A stretch of DNA of 64,000 nucleotides. It comes from Lishizhenia tianjinensis (GTDB lineage: Bacteria; Bacteroidota; Bacteroidia; Flavobacteriales_D; Crocinitomicaceae). Below the pieces are notes generated by a model. It did no database searches. It was given only the letters and a program-made list of their open reading frames with translations, and was not told where the DNA came from. The translations under genes were made by a program, and so were the position numbers. The stretch lies in assembly GCF_900116425.1 (NCBI RefSeq), contig NZ_FPAS01000004.1, positions 62,001 through 126,000 on the forward strand, in the 5' to 3' direction. Shown here one piece after another: positions 16,449 to 25,051 of this stretch; position 1 is the first letter of the stretch, and each line of letters opens with the position of its first letter.

Positions 16449-17894
16449 CTATCCTACTGAGTTCTCTAAAGAAATCGCCAATAATTTTTGCGCTTCTACT
16501 GCGAACTCCATCGGTAACTTGTTCAATACTTCTTTGGCGTAACCATTTACAATTAATGAGATGGCTTTCTCTTCAGAAATACCTCTTTGTAAACAGTAGA
16601 AGATTTGGTCTTCTCCAATTTTAGATGTTGTTGCCTCGTGCTCTATCTTCGCCGTTGGGTTCTTACATTCTATATATGGATAGGTATGCGCTCCTGAAGT
16701 ATCTGTCATCAACAATGAATCACATTGTGAGAAGTTACGTGCGTTCTCCGCATTCTTGTGGATTTGTACCAAACCTCTGTACGAGTTGTGTGAATGTCCA
16801 GAAGAAATACCTTTAGAGATAATTGTACTCTTTGTATTCTTCCCTAAGTGAACCATTTTCGTTCCCGTATCTGCCATTTGGTAGTTATTGGTAACTGCCA
16901 CAGAGTAAAACTCACCTACTGAGTTATCTCCTTTTAAGATACATGATGGGTATTTCCACGTTACTGCAGAACCTGTTTCCACCTGCGTCCAAGAAATTTT
17001 AGAATTAGTGTGACACATTCCACGCTTCGTTACGAAGTTGAAAATTCCACCTTTTCCATCTTTATCTCCAGGGTACCAGTTCTGAACCGTAGAATATTTA
17101 ATTTCTGCATCGTCTAAAGCAATCAATTCAACCACTGCCGCGTGCAACTGGTTCTCATCACGCTGCGGTGCTGTACATCCTTCTAAGTACGATACATACG
17201 CTCCTTCATCTGCAACTACCAAAGTACGCTCAAACTGACCTGTACCTGATTCGTTGATTCTGAAGTAAGTTGATAATTCCATCGGACATCTCACTCCTTT
17301 TGGAATGTAACAGAAAGATCCATCTGTAAACACCGCCGAGTTTAATGCTGCGTAAAAGTTATCTGAAGTAGGAACAACTGTTCCTAAATATTTTTGAACT
17401 AAGTCTGGGTGCTCTTGTACTGCCTCAGAGAAAGACATAAAGATGATACCCAACTCTTTTAATTTCGATTTAAACGAAGTGGCTACAGAAACAGAGTCCA
17501 TTACGAAATCCACTGCAGTACCTGTTAAACGCTGTTGTTCTTCCATAGAAATCCCCAATTTTTTCATGGTTTCTTTCATCTCTGGCTCAACATCGTCCCA
17601 AGATTCGTACTTCTTATTTTGCTTTGGAGCGGAGTAATACGTGATATCCTGAAAATCCGGTTTTTCGTATTTGATGTGCGCCCAATCTGGCTCCACCATG
17701 TTTGTCCAAACCTTGTAGGCATTCAACCTATACTCCAACAACCATTCTGGCTCGTTCTTCTTCGCAGAAATAAAGCGAATGATATCCTCGTTAAGTCCTT
17801 TCGGCGCCTTATCCGATTCAATATTCGTTGTAAACCCGAACTTATATTCCTGGTTCTTTAAATCTTCCGCTAATTCTTCCTCTGTATAGCCCAT
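16449..17894 (-). CDS. sufB: Fe-S cluster assembly scaffold subunit SufB
   Basis: The 481-residue protein is the scaffold subunit of SufBC2D on which the cluster forms. The family segments [17 protein letters not shown]-type (here [15 protein letters not shown]), [10 protein letters not shown] and [21 protein letters not shown] are present, as is [26 protein letters not shown]. Length is normal. It is downstream of an iscA-like gene and the second IVP gene. Confidence 0.98.
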   Translation of the reverse strand: MGYTEEELAEDLKNQEYKFGFTTNIESDKAPKGLNEDIIRFISAKKNEPEWLLEYRLNAYKVWTNMVEPDWAHIKYEKPDFQDITYYSAPKQNKKYESWDDVEPEMKETMKKLGISMEEQQRLTGTAVDFVMDSVSVATSFKSKLKELGIIFMSFSEAVQEHPDLVQKYLGTVVPTSDNFYAALNSAVFTDGSFCYIPKGVRCPMELSTYFRINESGTGQFERTLVVADEGAYVSYLEGCTAPQRDENQLHAAVVELIALDDAEIKYSTVQNWYPGDKDGKGGIFNFVTKRGMCHTNSKISWTQVETGSAVTWKYPSCILKGDNSVGEFYSVAVTNNYQMADTGTKMVHLGKNTKSTIISKGISSGHSHNSYRGLVQIHKNAENARNFSQCDSLLMTDTSGAHTYPYIECKNPTAKIEHEATTSKIGEDQIFYCLQRGISEEKAISLIVNGYAKEVLNKLPMEFAVEAQKLLAISLENSVG

Positions 17895-17898
17895 TTAA

Positions 17899-17936
17899 AT
17901 TAGTTAATTTGATATTGGAAATTTGAAATTCCCTAT
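17899..17936. repeat. Heptanucleotide array on the sufB side of the second IVP gene
   Basis: Plus-strand units are GTTAATT (17903-17909), TGATATT (17910-17916), GGAAATT (17917-17923) and TGAAATT (17924-17930), each ending ATT. It begins 8 bp before the sufB start codon. The unit is the reverse complement of the array at 18351-18385. Confidence 0.75.
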
Positions 17937-17953
17937 ACCTAATTGTTTATGTA

Positions 17954-18262
17954 TTAATATTTATTTCCTCTGATTTCAGCACCCTTCAAATACTTGATAA
18001 ATCCAGTAATTTGTTTTGATACATCCTCCAGATTAGAAATTAATTCATTCAATAATTCTTCTCCTATGTAGTTTCTATCTTTTGCTCTGTAAACCTGAGA
18101 TTTGCTTTCATACAAAGAGCCTTGTGCATAACTTAAAAACAAGATAAACTCCTTGTTTCCCATACGCCCAAACCCTTCAGCGATGTTATCCATAATTGAA
18201 CCTGAAGCTCTGTTTAATTGATCGTACAAACCAGCGTCGTCTTTAATCCCCGATGTTTGCAT
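17954..18262 (-). CDS. Four-helix-bundle protein, S23/IVP family (inside the suf operon), start codon unclear
   Basis: The frame from the first ATG gives 102 residues with the family core LYDQLNRASGSIMDNIAEGFGRMGNKEFILFLSYAQGSLYESKSQVYRA. The expected N-terminal helix is encoded in frame upstream: residues KLEELQVWRDARVLVAEIYS can be read between 18262 and 18349, but that stretch has no ATG, GTG or TTG before the stop codon at 18350-18352. Either an unusual start codon is used or the start has been lost and the gene is decaying. It is only distantly related to the copy at 2940-3281. Heptad arrays flank it. Confidence 0.85.
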   Translation of the reverse strand: MQTSGIKDDAGLYDQLNRASGSIMDNIAEGFGRMGNKEFILFLSYAQGSLYESKSQVYRAKDRNYIGEELLNELISNLEDVSKQITGFIKYLKGAEIRGNKY

Positions 18263-18350
18263 TACACTATAGATTTCCGCTACTAAAACTCGTGCATCCC
18301 TCCAAACTTGTAACTCTTCTAACTTCGTAAACGTCGCACTCTTTACTCCT

Positions 18351-18385
18351 TAATCAATCTCCAATTTCAAATTTCAAATTTCAAA
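18351..18385. repeat. Heptanucleotide array on the iscA side of the second IVP gene
   Basis: Plus-strand units are TAATCAA (18351-18357), TCTCCAA (18358-18364), then TTTCAAA three times (18365-18385). The array runs up to the stop codon of the iscA-like gene at 18387. It pairs in inverted orientation with the array at 17899-17936. Confidence 0.85.
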
Positions 18386-18386
18386 T

Positions 18387-18710
18387 CTACACAGAAAAGC
18401 TCTCTCCACATCCGCAGGTTCTGTCGGCGTTGGGGTTAGAGAAAATGAATCCCTTTCCGTTTAAGCCGCCAGAAAAATCCAGCGTTGTTCCTATTAGGTA
18501 CAAGTAGCTTTTTTTGTCTACTACTATTTTTATCCCGTTATCTTCAAAGGCCTTGTCGCCCTCTTTATCTTCGTTATCAAAATCTAACTGATACATTAAC
18601 CCAGAGCATCCACCACCTTGAACACCTACACGGATAAAGTACCCGTCTTTGCCGTCTTCAGCCATGAGCTTAAGCGCCTGCTGTTTTGCTGATTCTGTTA
18701 CTTTAATCAT
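18387..18710 (-). CDS. A-type Fe-S carrier (IscA/SufA/ErpA family)
   Basis: The protein has 107 residues from the ATG at 18710 (MIKVTESAKQQALKLMAEDG). The three conserved Cys are present: GGCSGLMYQ and RTCGCGESFSV near the C-terminus. These carriers accept clusters from the SufBCD scaffold and deliver them to apoproteins. It is the first gene of the suf operon. A 27-codon extension upstream has no family similarity and is not included. Confidence 0.95.
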   Translation of the reverse strand: MIKVTESAKQQALKLMAEDGKDGYFIRVGVQGGGCSGLMYQLDFDNEDKEGDKAFEDNGIKIVVDKKSYLYLIGTTLDFSGGLNGKGFIFSNPNADRTCGCGESFSV

Positions 18711-18788
18711 ATCTGTTAATGTTGCTTTCGTTATAAACTTGCTTACCGATTTATTTAGATTTAATTTAAATAGAATCAATAATTGGCG

Positions 18789-18819
18789 CAAAAATACCGA
18801 ATTTACGGTATTGAAACAA
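18789..18819 (-). promoter_or_regulatory. Promoter of the suf operon with embedded palindrome
   Basis: On the minus strand TTG (complement of 18817-18819), 20 nt and TATTTTTG (complement of 18789-18796) resemble the Bacteroidota promoter. The 16-bp inverted repeat TACCGAATTTACGGTA (18795-18810) lies between and touches the -7 element. That is a typical place for a repressor operator, so control by an Fe-S or redox regulator of the Rrf2 type is possible but inferred. Confidence 0.5.
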
Positions 18820-19115
18820 CTATTTAAAATGATATTATATAACGTTTTGTCATTTCTCTCTATTCTTCGCCTGCATAGCTTATTTTTAGGGTAATCCCCC
18901 CAAGAAACTTGGGAGTCGGGTCATCCGCTATATGTGTTTTGGTAAAAATCAATTCAACTAAGGCAACCAAGAGCTTGTACCTTCGCTTTGTTTGCCCAAG
19001 TTTTCATTCACTTTTACCCGCAACCCATGCCACTCCTCCCCCTATTACGATACACCTTTAGTTAAGAAAGCACTTTGCGTTCAAAAGACGACACATCTAT
19101 TCCTGAAAAAACCAT

Positions 19116-19123
19116 TACCTTTG
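19116..19123 (+). promoter_or_regulatory. Possible -7 element of sufT (TACCTTTG)
   Basis: TACCTTTG fits TAnnTTTG and lies 10-16 bp before the two candidate ATGs (19134, 19140), predicting a very short leader. No -33 box is seen at 18 nt. Confidence 0.35.
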
Positions 19124-19133
19124 CCCAAGTTTT

Positions 19134-19451
19134 ATGACGATGAGCAAGAAAGAATTAGAAAACAAAATTGTAAGTGTATTAAAAACAATACACGATCCTG
19201 AAATCCCCGTAGACATCTACGAATTAGGGTTGATATACGAAGTGAAAATAGACAAGGAAAACAATGTTTTTATCGACATGACCTTGACTTCTCCAAATTG
19301 TCCGGTAGCAGAATCTTTACCTAAAGAGGTAGAAGACAAAACGGCGGCGATAGAAGAAGTAACTTCAGCAAAAGTGGAAATCGTTTTCGATCCACCTTGG
19401 GATAAAAGCATGATGAGTGAAGAAGCGCAGTTGGAATTAGGTTTCTTATAA
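19134..19451 (+). CDS. sufT: SufT-like DUF59 (MIP18 family) Fe-S assembly protein
   Basis: The protein has about 105 residues; ATG 19134 and ATG 19140 are both possible starts. The family motif KTIHDPEIPVDIYELGLIYEV is followed by MTLTSPNCPVAESLP with the conserved reactive Cys. The sequence then gives VVFDPPW-type VFDPPWDKSMMSEEAQLELGFL. DUF59 proteins aid maturation of Fe-S proteins. The gene is divergent from the suf operon, which supports the role. Confidence 0.93.
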   Translation: MTMSKKELENKIVSVLKTIHDPEIPVDIYELGLIYEVKIDKENNVFIDMTLTSPNCPVAESLPKEVEDKTAAIEEVTSAKVEIVFDPPWDKSMMSEEAQLELGFL

Positions 19452-19466
19452 AAACACTTTTTCAAG

Positions 19467-19976
19467 ATGGACGAAATCGTAAATAAAGTAAAACAAAGCG
19501 GTCTTAAAACACTAGATTTAGCTCAGTTTATACCCCAAGAAAGTGTGGTTGTCTTTGACCTAAAAGATTACCTATGGCAAGAACTTATCTTAAAAGAGAA
19601 AGATTTTAGAGCCGCTTTAAAAGATTTCGACTGGATGAGTCTTGAAGGAAAAGCAGTGGCTATTATTTGCTCTGCAGACGCTATCGTTCCAACATGGGCC
19701 TTTATGTTAGTTGCTTCCTATTTGCAAAAGAATAACATTAAACACATCGTTGGTTCTCCAGACGAAATGTCTAAACAATTGATCAAAGCAAAAATTGAGG
19801 AAATCAATCCAAAAGACTATACAGATGCACGCATCATAGTTAAGGGTTGTGCTGACATTGCGGTTCCCAACTTTGCGATGACCTATTTGGTAACTTACCT
19901 ACAAAATGAAGTGAAGAGTTTGATGTATGGTGAACCTTGTTCTACGGTTCCTATTTACAAAGCTCCGAAGAAATAG
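19467..19976 (+). CDS. DUF2480 family protein
   Basis: The 169-residue protein begins MDEIVNKVKQSGLKTLDLAQF and contains FDLKDYLWQELILKEKDFR and CADIAVPNFAMTYLVTYLQ, which match DUF2480 (PF10652), a family found almost only in Bacteroidota. Its function is unknown. It follows sufT by 15 bp and in many Bacteroidota lies with suf genes, which suggests a link with Fe-S assembly. Its 3' end overlaps that of the convergent deacetylase gene by 26 bp. Confidence 0.9.
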   Translation: MDEIVNKVKQSGLKTLDLAQFIPQESVVVFDLKDYLWQELILKEKDFRAALKDFDWMSLEGKAVAIICSADAIVPTWAFMLVASYLQKNNIKHIVGSPDEMSKQLIKAKIEEINPKDYTDARIIVKGCADIAVPNFAMTYLVTYLQNEVKSLMYGEPCSTVPIYKAPKK

Positions 19977-20574
19977 CTTCACACTTCCACCCTCTAGCAA
20001 GCGCTAATTCTAAAATATATTTTAATAAGTCCAGAGATCTTTCTTTGGACTTTTTGTTGTCGTGTAATACCACAATATCTCCCGACTTTAACTCCTTCAA
20101 CTTTTCTTTAATTTCTTCCAAGGGTACTTTAGCATCGTAATCATAAGTTAAAAAAGACCACATGACAATGTGATAGTCTTTGAGCAAAGCAGCTCCTTTT
20201 ACCCCATCTAAACGTCCGTAAGGCGGTCTAAACAACTTACTTTGAATATAGTGATTGGCTTCTTTTACATTTTCCAGGTATTCCTTCTTTCCAAACTTCA
20301 ACGCATTCTTGTGGTGCATGGTATGGTTACCCACTGCATGACCTTCAGCTTTTAAGCGTTGAAAGAGTTCTGGATGATTTTTCACATTCTCTCCCACGCA
20401 AAAAAATGTAGCTTTTGCATTGTATTCCTTTAATAGATCAAGCACTTGCGGTGTTACACTGGGCTCAGGGCCATCATCAAAGGTGAGGAAAAGAATAGGC
20501 GTAGAAACAGAAAAACTCCAGTTTCGTTTAGGAAAAACCTTTTGAACGAAAACTGGAGTTTTAAAAAGTTGCAT
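19951..20574 (-). CDS. Polysaccharide deacetylase family protein (NodB domain)
   Basis: The 207-residue protein has the NodB motifs: FLTFDDGPEPSVTPQVLDLL (catalytic base and metal Asp), NHTMHHKNA (metal His pair) and FRPPYGRLDG. The last motif, DIVVLHDNKKS, contains the catalytic His. Such enzymes remove N- or O-acetyl groups from polysaccharides or peptidoglycan; the substrate is not clear. There is no evident signal peptide. It starts 10 bp after the DUF2723 gene ends. Confidence 0.95.
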   Translation of the reverse strand: MQLFKTPVFVQKVFPKRNWSFSVSTPILFLTFDDGPEPSVTPQVLDLLKEYNAKATFFCVGENVKNHPELFQRLKAEGHAVGNHTMHHKNALKFGKKEYLENVKEANHYIQSKLFRPPYGRLDGVKGAALLKDYHIVMWSFLTYDYDAKVPLEEIKEKLKELKSGDIVVLHDNKKSKERSLDLLKYILELALARGWKCEAISSELCK

Positions 20575-20584
20575 AAATCTTTTA

Positions 20585-23500
20585 TTAGATAGGATCTACA
20601 GGACCCGCTCCTAATATTTGTTGTTGCATTGCTGAGTAAATGTAGTAGAACTCTGTTGCTCTAGATCCACCTACTACACGCTGACCTCTTTCTTGTTCTT
20701 TCAAACCTTTCACAATTCCTTCAACTGCAGAAGTCAATCTATTTTCAAGTCCGTTAGCATACTCCACTAAAGCCTCGTTAGAAGCACTAGCCGAATTCAC
20801 CGTTGCTACAACTCTCAATAAGTTTGTTGTAGAAGAAATAAAGTCTTTACTATTCAAGTAAGCCATTTCAGCCGATGAATTTTCGAAGAAGTTCACGTAA
20901 GTTTCCAACTGCTCTAAGTATTGCTTCGCCAAGGCATCTGCCTCTTCGTTGGCATCCACTTGGTACATCATAATAATGTAGTTTGCCACTACACCATCTA
21001 TGTAATTTGGAGCAATTTGTTGCGGCTGTATAGATCCACCATTGTTTACACGAACGGTTAAACCTCCATTTGCCATAGGCTCACCCATGTCTAACACCTT
21101 ATCCAATGGAATTTCTTCTAGAGACTTGTTTAAGATCATCAATACTGTATCTCTCACCGCTTCACCTTCTTTTAAGAGTTGATCACGCTGTGTTTTTAAA
21201 GAATCTATTCTTGCTTGATCTGAAGGGTTATTCAACAATTCAAGGTTCCCCAATTGTGCGTCTATCGCTCTCACTTGTTGTCCGTACTTGGTAGAGTAAA
21301 TCTCTTCGTAATCAGAAGCCAACTGGAAGAAATCTCTTCTGTACTGATTGGTGTGTCTTCTTACATAGTAATCTGCAACTACGCTTTCCCCTTTCAAGTT
21401 ACCAAATCTGTATTCGTTCATGTAGCAATCGTAAGTTGCCAAGCGAGAATTTGTTTTCGCTGCCTGACCTCTCAATGGAGTTAAGGCGTAAACAGAACCA
21501 CTTTGTACTAAAGCACCTGCTTGGTAGAAAGCCTTACTTACATCAGATCCGTAAGGAGAAGAGTAGTATACTGCTCTTTCCCATTCGCTGTTTACAATCG
21601 CATCTAACATCATTACTTCCTCACGTGTTAAACGAGAAACATCCGATCTAAATACTGGTCCTTTAGCGAAACTAATACGCATTTCCTCAGGACACATTTC
21701 CTTCTCTCCTTCTGTAATCAATCCAGACTTCACAACTTTATCCGCATCTATATCGAAAATCAATCCTTTAGAAGGGAAGAAACGAACTGTACCTCCATTG
21801 TTAGGAGCAGTAAACATGTAATCATCATTTCTTAAGAAGGCCATCACATATTTCGCCGGTAAGTAGTCGAAAGAAGACTCCCAATTTTGGCTTGCCTCAA
21901 ACAACTGTTGAATCAAGTTTCTATCTGCTTCCAACTCACCTTTTTGGTACATGTCTAAAATCTTGTCTACCGTACCCGTAATTGTAAGGTAATCCTCAAT
22001 TCCTGGATTCTCTAAGGTCTCCATTAACTTGGCCTGTAAAACAGGTAAGTTTTGGTTCATTTTCGCACTCTTCGCCGTCATAGACCCCATAGCATTTGCT
22101 AAGCTAGATCTGAACGAAAGAATAGCCCTATTAAATGCTACTGTATTGTGCTTTATCTTCAATTCCATTACCTCCTTAAACAATTCAGGCTTTCGTGTAG
22201 AAAGATCTTTTAAGAAGTAGTTGTTCAACTCTATAACATCTGAACTACCTGCGTGCATTAAGATTTGATCTTCCGTAAACTTAATTGGTAAAGGATCTGA
22301 ATCGTACGCGCGCATTTTCATTTGGTTGGTGTACCAGTCTGTTTGCATTAACGATAAGTTACAAACACGAACATCTGTACGCTTACCTTCTACTTCTTGT
22401 AAGTACCACAACGGGAAAGTATCGTTATCTCCATTGGTAAACAAGATAGAGTTTTGCTCACATCCGATTAAGTAGTTATACGCTAAGTCACGCGCAAAGT
22501 ATCTATCACTTCTGTCGTGATCATCCCAACCTTGAACCCCTAAAATGATAGGTGCAACCATAGCAATCACTATGGCTCCTATAGAAGCTCCAGAAGAATT
22601 CTTAACCATCTTGTTCATAATCACGAATAAGAAGATAATTGCAAAGGCTATGGCAACGATAACTATACCTGAAAGGATTACATTCATTCCCTCTCCAAAA
22701 GCAATCGCGGCACAGAAGGCCAATAAAACTCCTGCCGAAGCAAACAATTTAGATCTATCCTCTTTTGTGAAATTCTTGTACGCCTCAAATAAACCGTATA
22801 CTGATAAACCTATCCAGAAGGCAAAAGCATAGAAAGATGCTGCATAGGCATAATCTCTTTCTCTTGGTTCAAATGGTTTTTGGTTCAAGTATACCAAAAT
22901 TGCAAACCCCGTAAAGAAGAACAATAAGGTTACTACAAAGGCATCTTTCGGTGCTTTTCTGTAGTGGAAGAACATCCCAATTAAACCAAATATTAATGGA
23001 AGGAAGTAGAAACTGTTGTTACTTGGATTAGATTTAGACGGGTGAGGTTCGTTCTCTCCCATAGCTCCTAAACGTTGTTCATCTAAGAAATCAAATCCAG
23101 ATTTGTAGTTTCCTCGCATGGCATCTCCATGTCCTTGTATGTCGTTCTGTCGACCTGCAAAGTTCCACATGAAATAACGCATGTACATCCACCCCACCTG
23201 ATAATCTAAGAAGTACTGAATATTGTTAGCAAACGTAGGCAATGGTTTTTCATCACTACCTAACTGGCTCGACTTCACTCTTCTGTTTTCATCGTAACCA
23301 GACCATTGTTTGTACCCGTTAATTTTGTTCGCATCTGAAGAGAAGAACATACGTGGGAAAATGGTGTTTTGAGAATAAGTAGGTACTTGATTTTCTCTAC
23401 TGTTGGCATTGGTCTCAAAGTACTTTTCAACGATATCGTAGCTTTTACCTGATTCTTCAACGTAAGCTAGTGCGTCTTTTTCCTCTTTGAATGATTTGAT

Positions 23501-24667
23501 TTCAGCACCACCTTTTGAAGTGATTACAAATCTTCTGTCGTAGAATGGAGAACGATCTCCCCATTTACTTCTATCCTCATTCATTTTAGAGTTCCAGTAC
23601 GGTCCGTAGCCTATAGGCCAAGATCCGTATTGCTCACGTTTCAAGTAAGCATGAAGCGTTACTAAGTTCTCTGGGTTGTTTTCATCCAAAGGTGGGTTAG
23701 CATCAGAACGAATAACTATGGTTGCGAAAGAACCATACCCTATGAATAAGACAATTAATCCTAAAATTGCTGAATTGGCGAATCTCCAATCTTTCTTACG
23801 TGTAAAGTATAATCCGAATACTAAGAGACCGAACAATATTACAAAGAAAGTAATGGCTCCACTCATGAAAGGAAGTCCTAATGAGTTCTTAAACCATACC
23901 TCCATAGAACTTGCTAAGTCAATAGTTTTTGGAATAACACCATTTTGAACAAAGCCCAAAACTACAACTCCAATTACACCTGTAAGTATAAAAGTTTTAA
24001 GGTCTACCTTCTCCTTGTAGTTAAACATGATAACGTAGGCCATACAAGGCAATACCAATAATCCTAATAAGTGGACCCCGATAGCCAATCCAAACAAGAA
24101 CATGATTAAGATCATCCAACGCATAGGACGTATCTCTGGTGAAAGTTCTCCGTGTTTGATTGCCGATGTTTCTTCGTCCCACTTTAACAAGGCCCAGAAA
24201 ATTACTGCGGTAAACAAAGAAGACATGGCGTAAACCTCACCTTCTACTGCAGAGAACCAGAAAGACTCTGTAAATGTGTAGGCCAATGCCCCCACTACTC
24301 CAGAACCTAATATTGCAATCTGCTGTGCTTTTGACAAAGTTCTGTTTCCTCCATTAAAGGCCATTTTTTTAGCCAACATGGTAATGGACCAGAACATAAA
24401 TAATATACTAAATGAACTACTCAAGGCCGACATACGGTTAATCCATAAAGCTGCCGACTCAGGTGATGTAAAGAAGGTAAATAATCTACCAAACAACATA
24501 AAAAGTGGTGCCCCTGGAGGGTGACCTACCTCTAATTTATAAGCTGCTGTGATGTATTCTCCACAGTCCCATAAAGAAACTGTATCTTCTAGCGTGATAA
24601 AGTAAACAGCGGTTGCGATTAGAAAAACCAACCAACCGATTGTTACATTAAGCGATTTATAGTTCAT
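20585..24667 (-). CDS. DUF2723/TMEM260-like membrane glycosyltransferase
   Basis: The 1360-residue protein has an N-terminal DUF2723 domain: TVSLWDCGEYITAAYKLEVGHPPGAPLFMLFGRLF carries the conserved Asp/Glu-Tyr and the H-P-P-G motif in the first external loop. Many membrane helices follow to about residue 690, with a second set at 540-690 after an external domain, then a long soluble C-terminal part. DUF2723 belongs to the GT-C group; its human relative TMEM260 is an O-mannosyltransferase for selected extracellular domains. A role in protein O-glycosylation in the periplasm is therefore plausible but inferred. Confidence 0.9.
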   Translation of the reverse strand: MNYKSLNVTIGWLVFLIATAVYFITLEDTVSLWDCGEYITAAYKLEVGHPPGAPLFMLFGRLFTFFTSPESAALWINRMSALSSSFSILFMFWSITMLAKKMAFNGGNRTLSKAQQIAILGSGVVGALAYTFTESFWFSAVEGEVYAMSSLFTAVIFWALLKWDEETSAIKHGELSPEIRPMRWMILIMFLFGLAIGVHLLGLLVLPCMAYVIMFNYKEKVDLKTFILTGVIGVVVLGFVQNGVIPKTIDLASSMEVWFKNSLGLPFMSGAITFFVILFGLLVFGLYFTRKKDWRFANSAILGLIVLFIGYGSFATIVIRSDANPPLDENNPENLVTLHAYLKREQYGSWPIGYGPYWNSKMNEDRSKWGDRSPFYDRRFVITSKGGAEIKSFKEEKDALAYVEESGKSYDIVEKYFETNANSRENQVPTYSQNTIFPRMFFSSDANKINGYKQWSGYDENRRVKSSQLGSDEKPLPTFANNIQYFLDYQVGWMYMRYFMWNFAGRQNDIQGHGDAMRGNYKSGFDFLDEQRLGAMGENEPHPSKSNPSNNSFYFLPLIFGLIGMFFHYRKAPKDAFVVTLLFFFTGFAILVYLNQKPFEPRERDYAYAASFYAFAFWIGLSVYGLFEAYKNFTKEDRSKLFASAGVLLAFCAAIAFGEGMNVILSGIVIVAIAFAIIFLFVIMNKMVKNSSGASIGAIVIAMVAPIILGVQGWDDHDRSDRYFARDLAYNYLIGCEQNSILFTNGDNDTFPLWYLQEVEGKRTDVRVCNLSLMQTDWYTNQMKMRAYDSDPLPIKFTEDQILMHAGSSDVIELNNYFLKDLSTRKPELFKEVMELKIKHNTVAFNRAILSFRSSLANAMGSMTAKSAKMNQNLPVLQAKLMETLENPGIEDYLTITGTVDKILDMYQKGELEADRNLIQQLFEASQNWESSFDYLPAKYVMAFLRNDDYMFTAPNNGGTVRFFPSKGLIFDIDADKVVKSGLITEGEKEMCPEEMRISFAKGPVFRSDVSRLTREEVMMLDAIVNSEWERAVYYSSPYGSDVSKAFYQAGALVQSGSVYALTPLRGQAAKTNSRLATYDCYMNEYRFGNLKGESVVADYYVRRHTNQYRRDFFQLASDYEEIYSTKYGQQVRAIDAQLGNLELLNNPSDQARIDSLKTQRDQLLKEGEAVRDTVLMILNKSLEEIPLDKVLDMGEPMANGGLTVRVNNGGSIQPQQIAPNYIDGVVANYIIMMYQVDANEEADALAKQYLEQLETYVNFFENSSAEMAYLNSKDFISSTTNLLRVVATVNSASASNEALVEYANGLENRLTSAVEGIVKGLKEQERGQRVVGGSRATEFYYIYSAMQQQILGAGPVDPI

Positions 24668-24811
24668 AATTTTGTCTTAGTACAGTACGCGAATTTAACA
24701 ATCTTAGCGAGTCTGTTGTCATCTAAAAAACTAAAAAATGCTAACGGCTAAGTTTTAGTTCTTAATTTTAAGCGAGTTATAATTTTTTTTGAAATTTTTT
24801 AGTGAAAAGGC

Positions 24812-24841
24812 TTTGTGTTTCTCATTTTATTCATAAATTTG
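24812..24841 (+). promoter_or_regulatory. Promoter of tRNA-Gln (TTTG-N18-TAAATTTG)
   Basis: TTTG (24812-24815), an 18-nt spacer and TAAATTTG (24834-24841) match the full Bacteroidota consensus. The tRNA begins 44 bp after the -7 element, leaving room for a short 5' leader. Confidence 0.8.
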
Positions 24842-24884
24842 CAACCGCAATCGCTGACAAAGAAAGTTGAAAGCAATTGAAAAT

Positions 24885-24957
24885 TGGCCTATGGTGTAAC
24901 TGGCAACACGTCTGATTTTGGTTCAGAAGAGTCTAGGTTCGAGCCCTAGTAGGCCAA
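24885..24957 (+). tRNA. tRNA-Gln (anticodon UUG)
   Basis: The 73-nt cloverleaf has acceptor arms TGGCCTA / TAGGCCA, a D-arm with GTGTAACTGGCAACAC, and an anticodon stem TCTGA / TCAGA around the loop TTTTGGT, giving anticodon TTG. The T-arm contains GGTTCGAGCC. The CCA end is not encoded. A terminator follows directly. Confidence 0.95.
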
Positions 24958-24962
24958 CAAAA

Positions 24963-24994
24963 AAAACGAAGTTCTAAAGAGCTTCGTTTTTTTT
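24963..24994 (+). terminator. Terminator after tRNA-Gln
   Basis: A long stem (CGAAGTTCT / AGAGCTTCG with one G-U) is bordered by A and T runs, 6 bp after the tRNA. It works on the plus strand and shows that the tRNA is a single-gene transcript. Confidence 0.85.
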
Positions 24995-25025
24995 ATATCT
25001 AAACTTTTCTAGTGTTACTTTTTAG

Positions 25026-25050
25026 TATCACGCGATACAATCGCGCGATA
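25026..25050. repeat. 25-bp palindromic repeat, copy 1
   Basis: The 25-bp sequence is built as TATC-A-CGCGAT-ACA-ATCGCG-C-GATA, so it folds into a hairpin with one mismatch. A copy differing at one base lies at 26256-26280, and the two bracket the gene at 25052-26152. This copy begins just after that gene's stop codon on the minus strand. Confidence 0.85.
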
Positions 25051-25051
25051 G

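Larger units (their letters stand above)
18711..19139. other. Divergent intergenic region between the suf operon and sufT
   Basis: These 429 bp hold the suf promoter/operator near 18789-18819 and a possible -7 element at 19116. The 14-mer TTTGCCCAAGTTTT occurs twice (18991-19004 and 19120-19133), the second copy ending at the sufT start. I see no convincing gene; the open frames crossing it have no coding character. Confidence 0.6.

Noticed and set aside
18992-19201. Open frame of 69 codons reaching into sufT
   Set aside because: It overlaps the sufT start in another frame and its upstream half has no coding character.
25026-25050. The 25-bp palindrome as an ordinary terminator
   Set aside because: It lacks a T run and an almost identical copy occurs upstream of the gene, where a terminator would not be expected for it.
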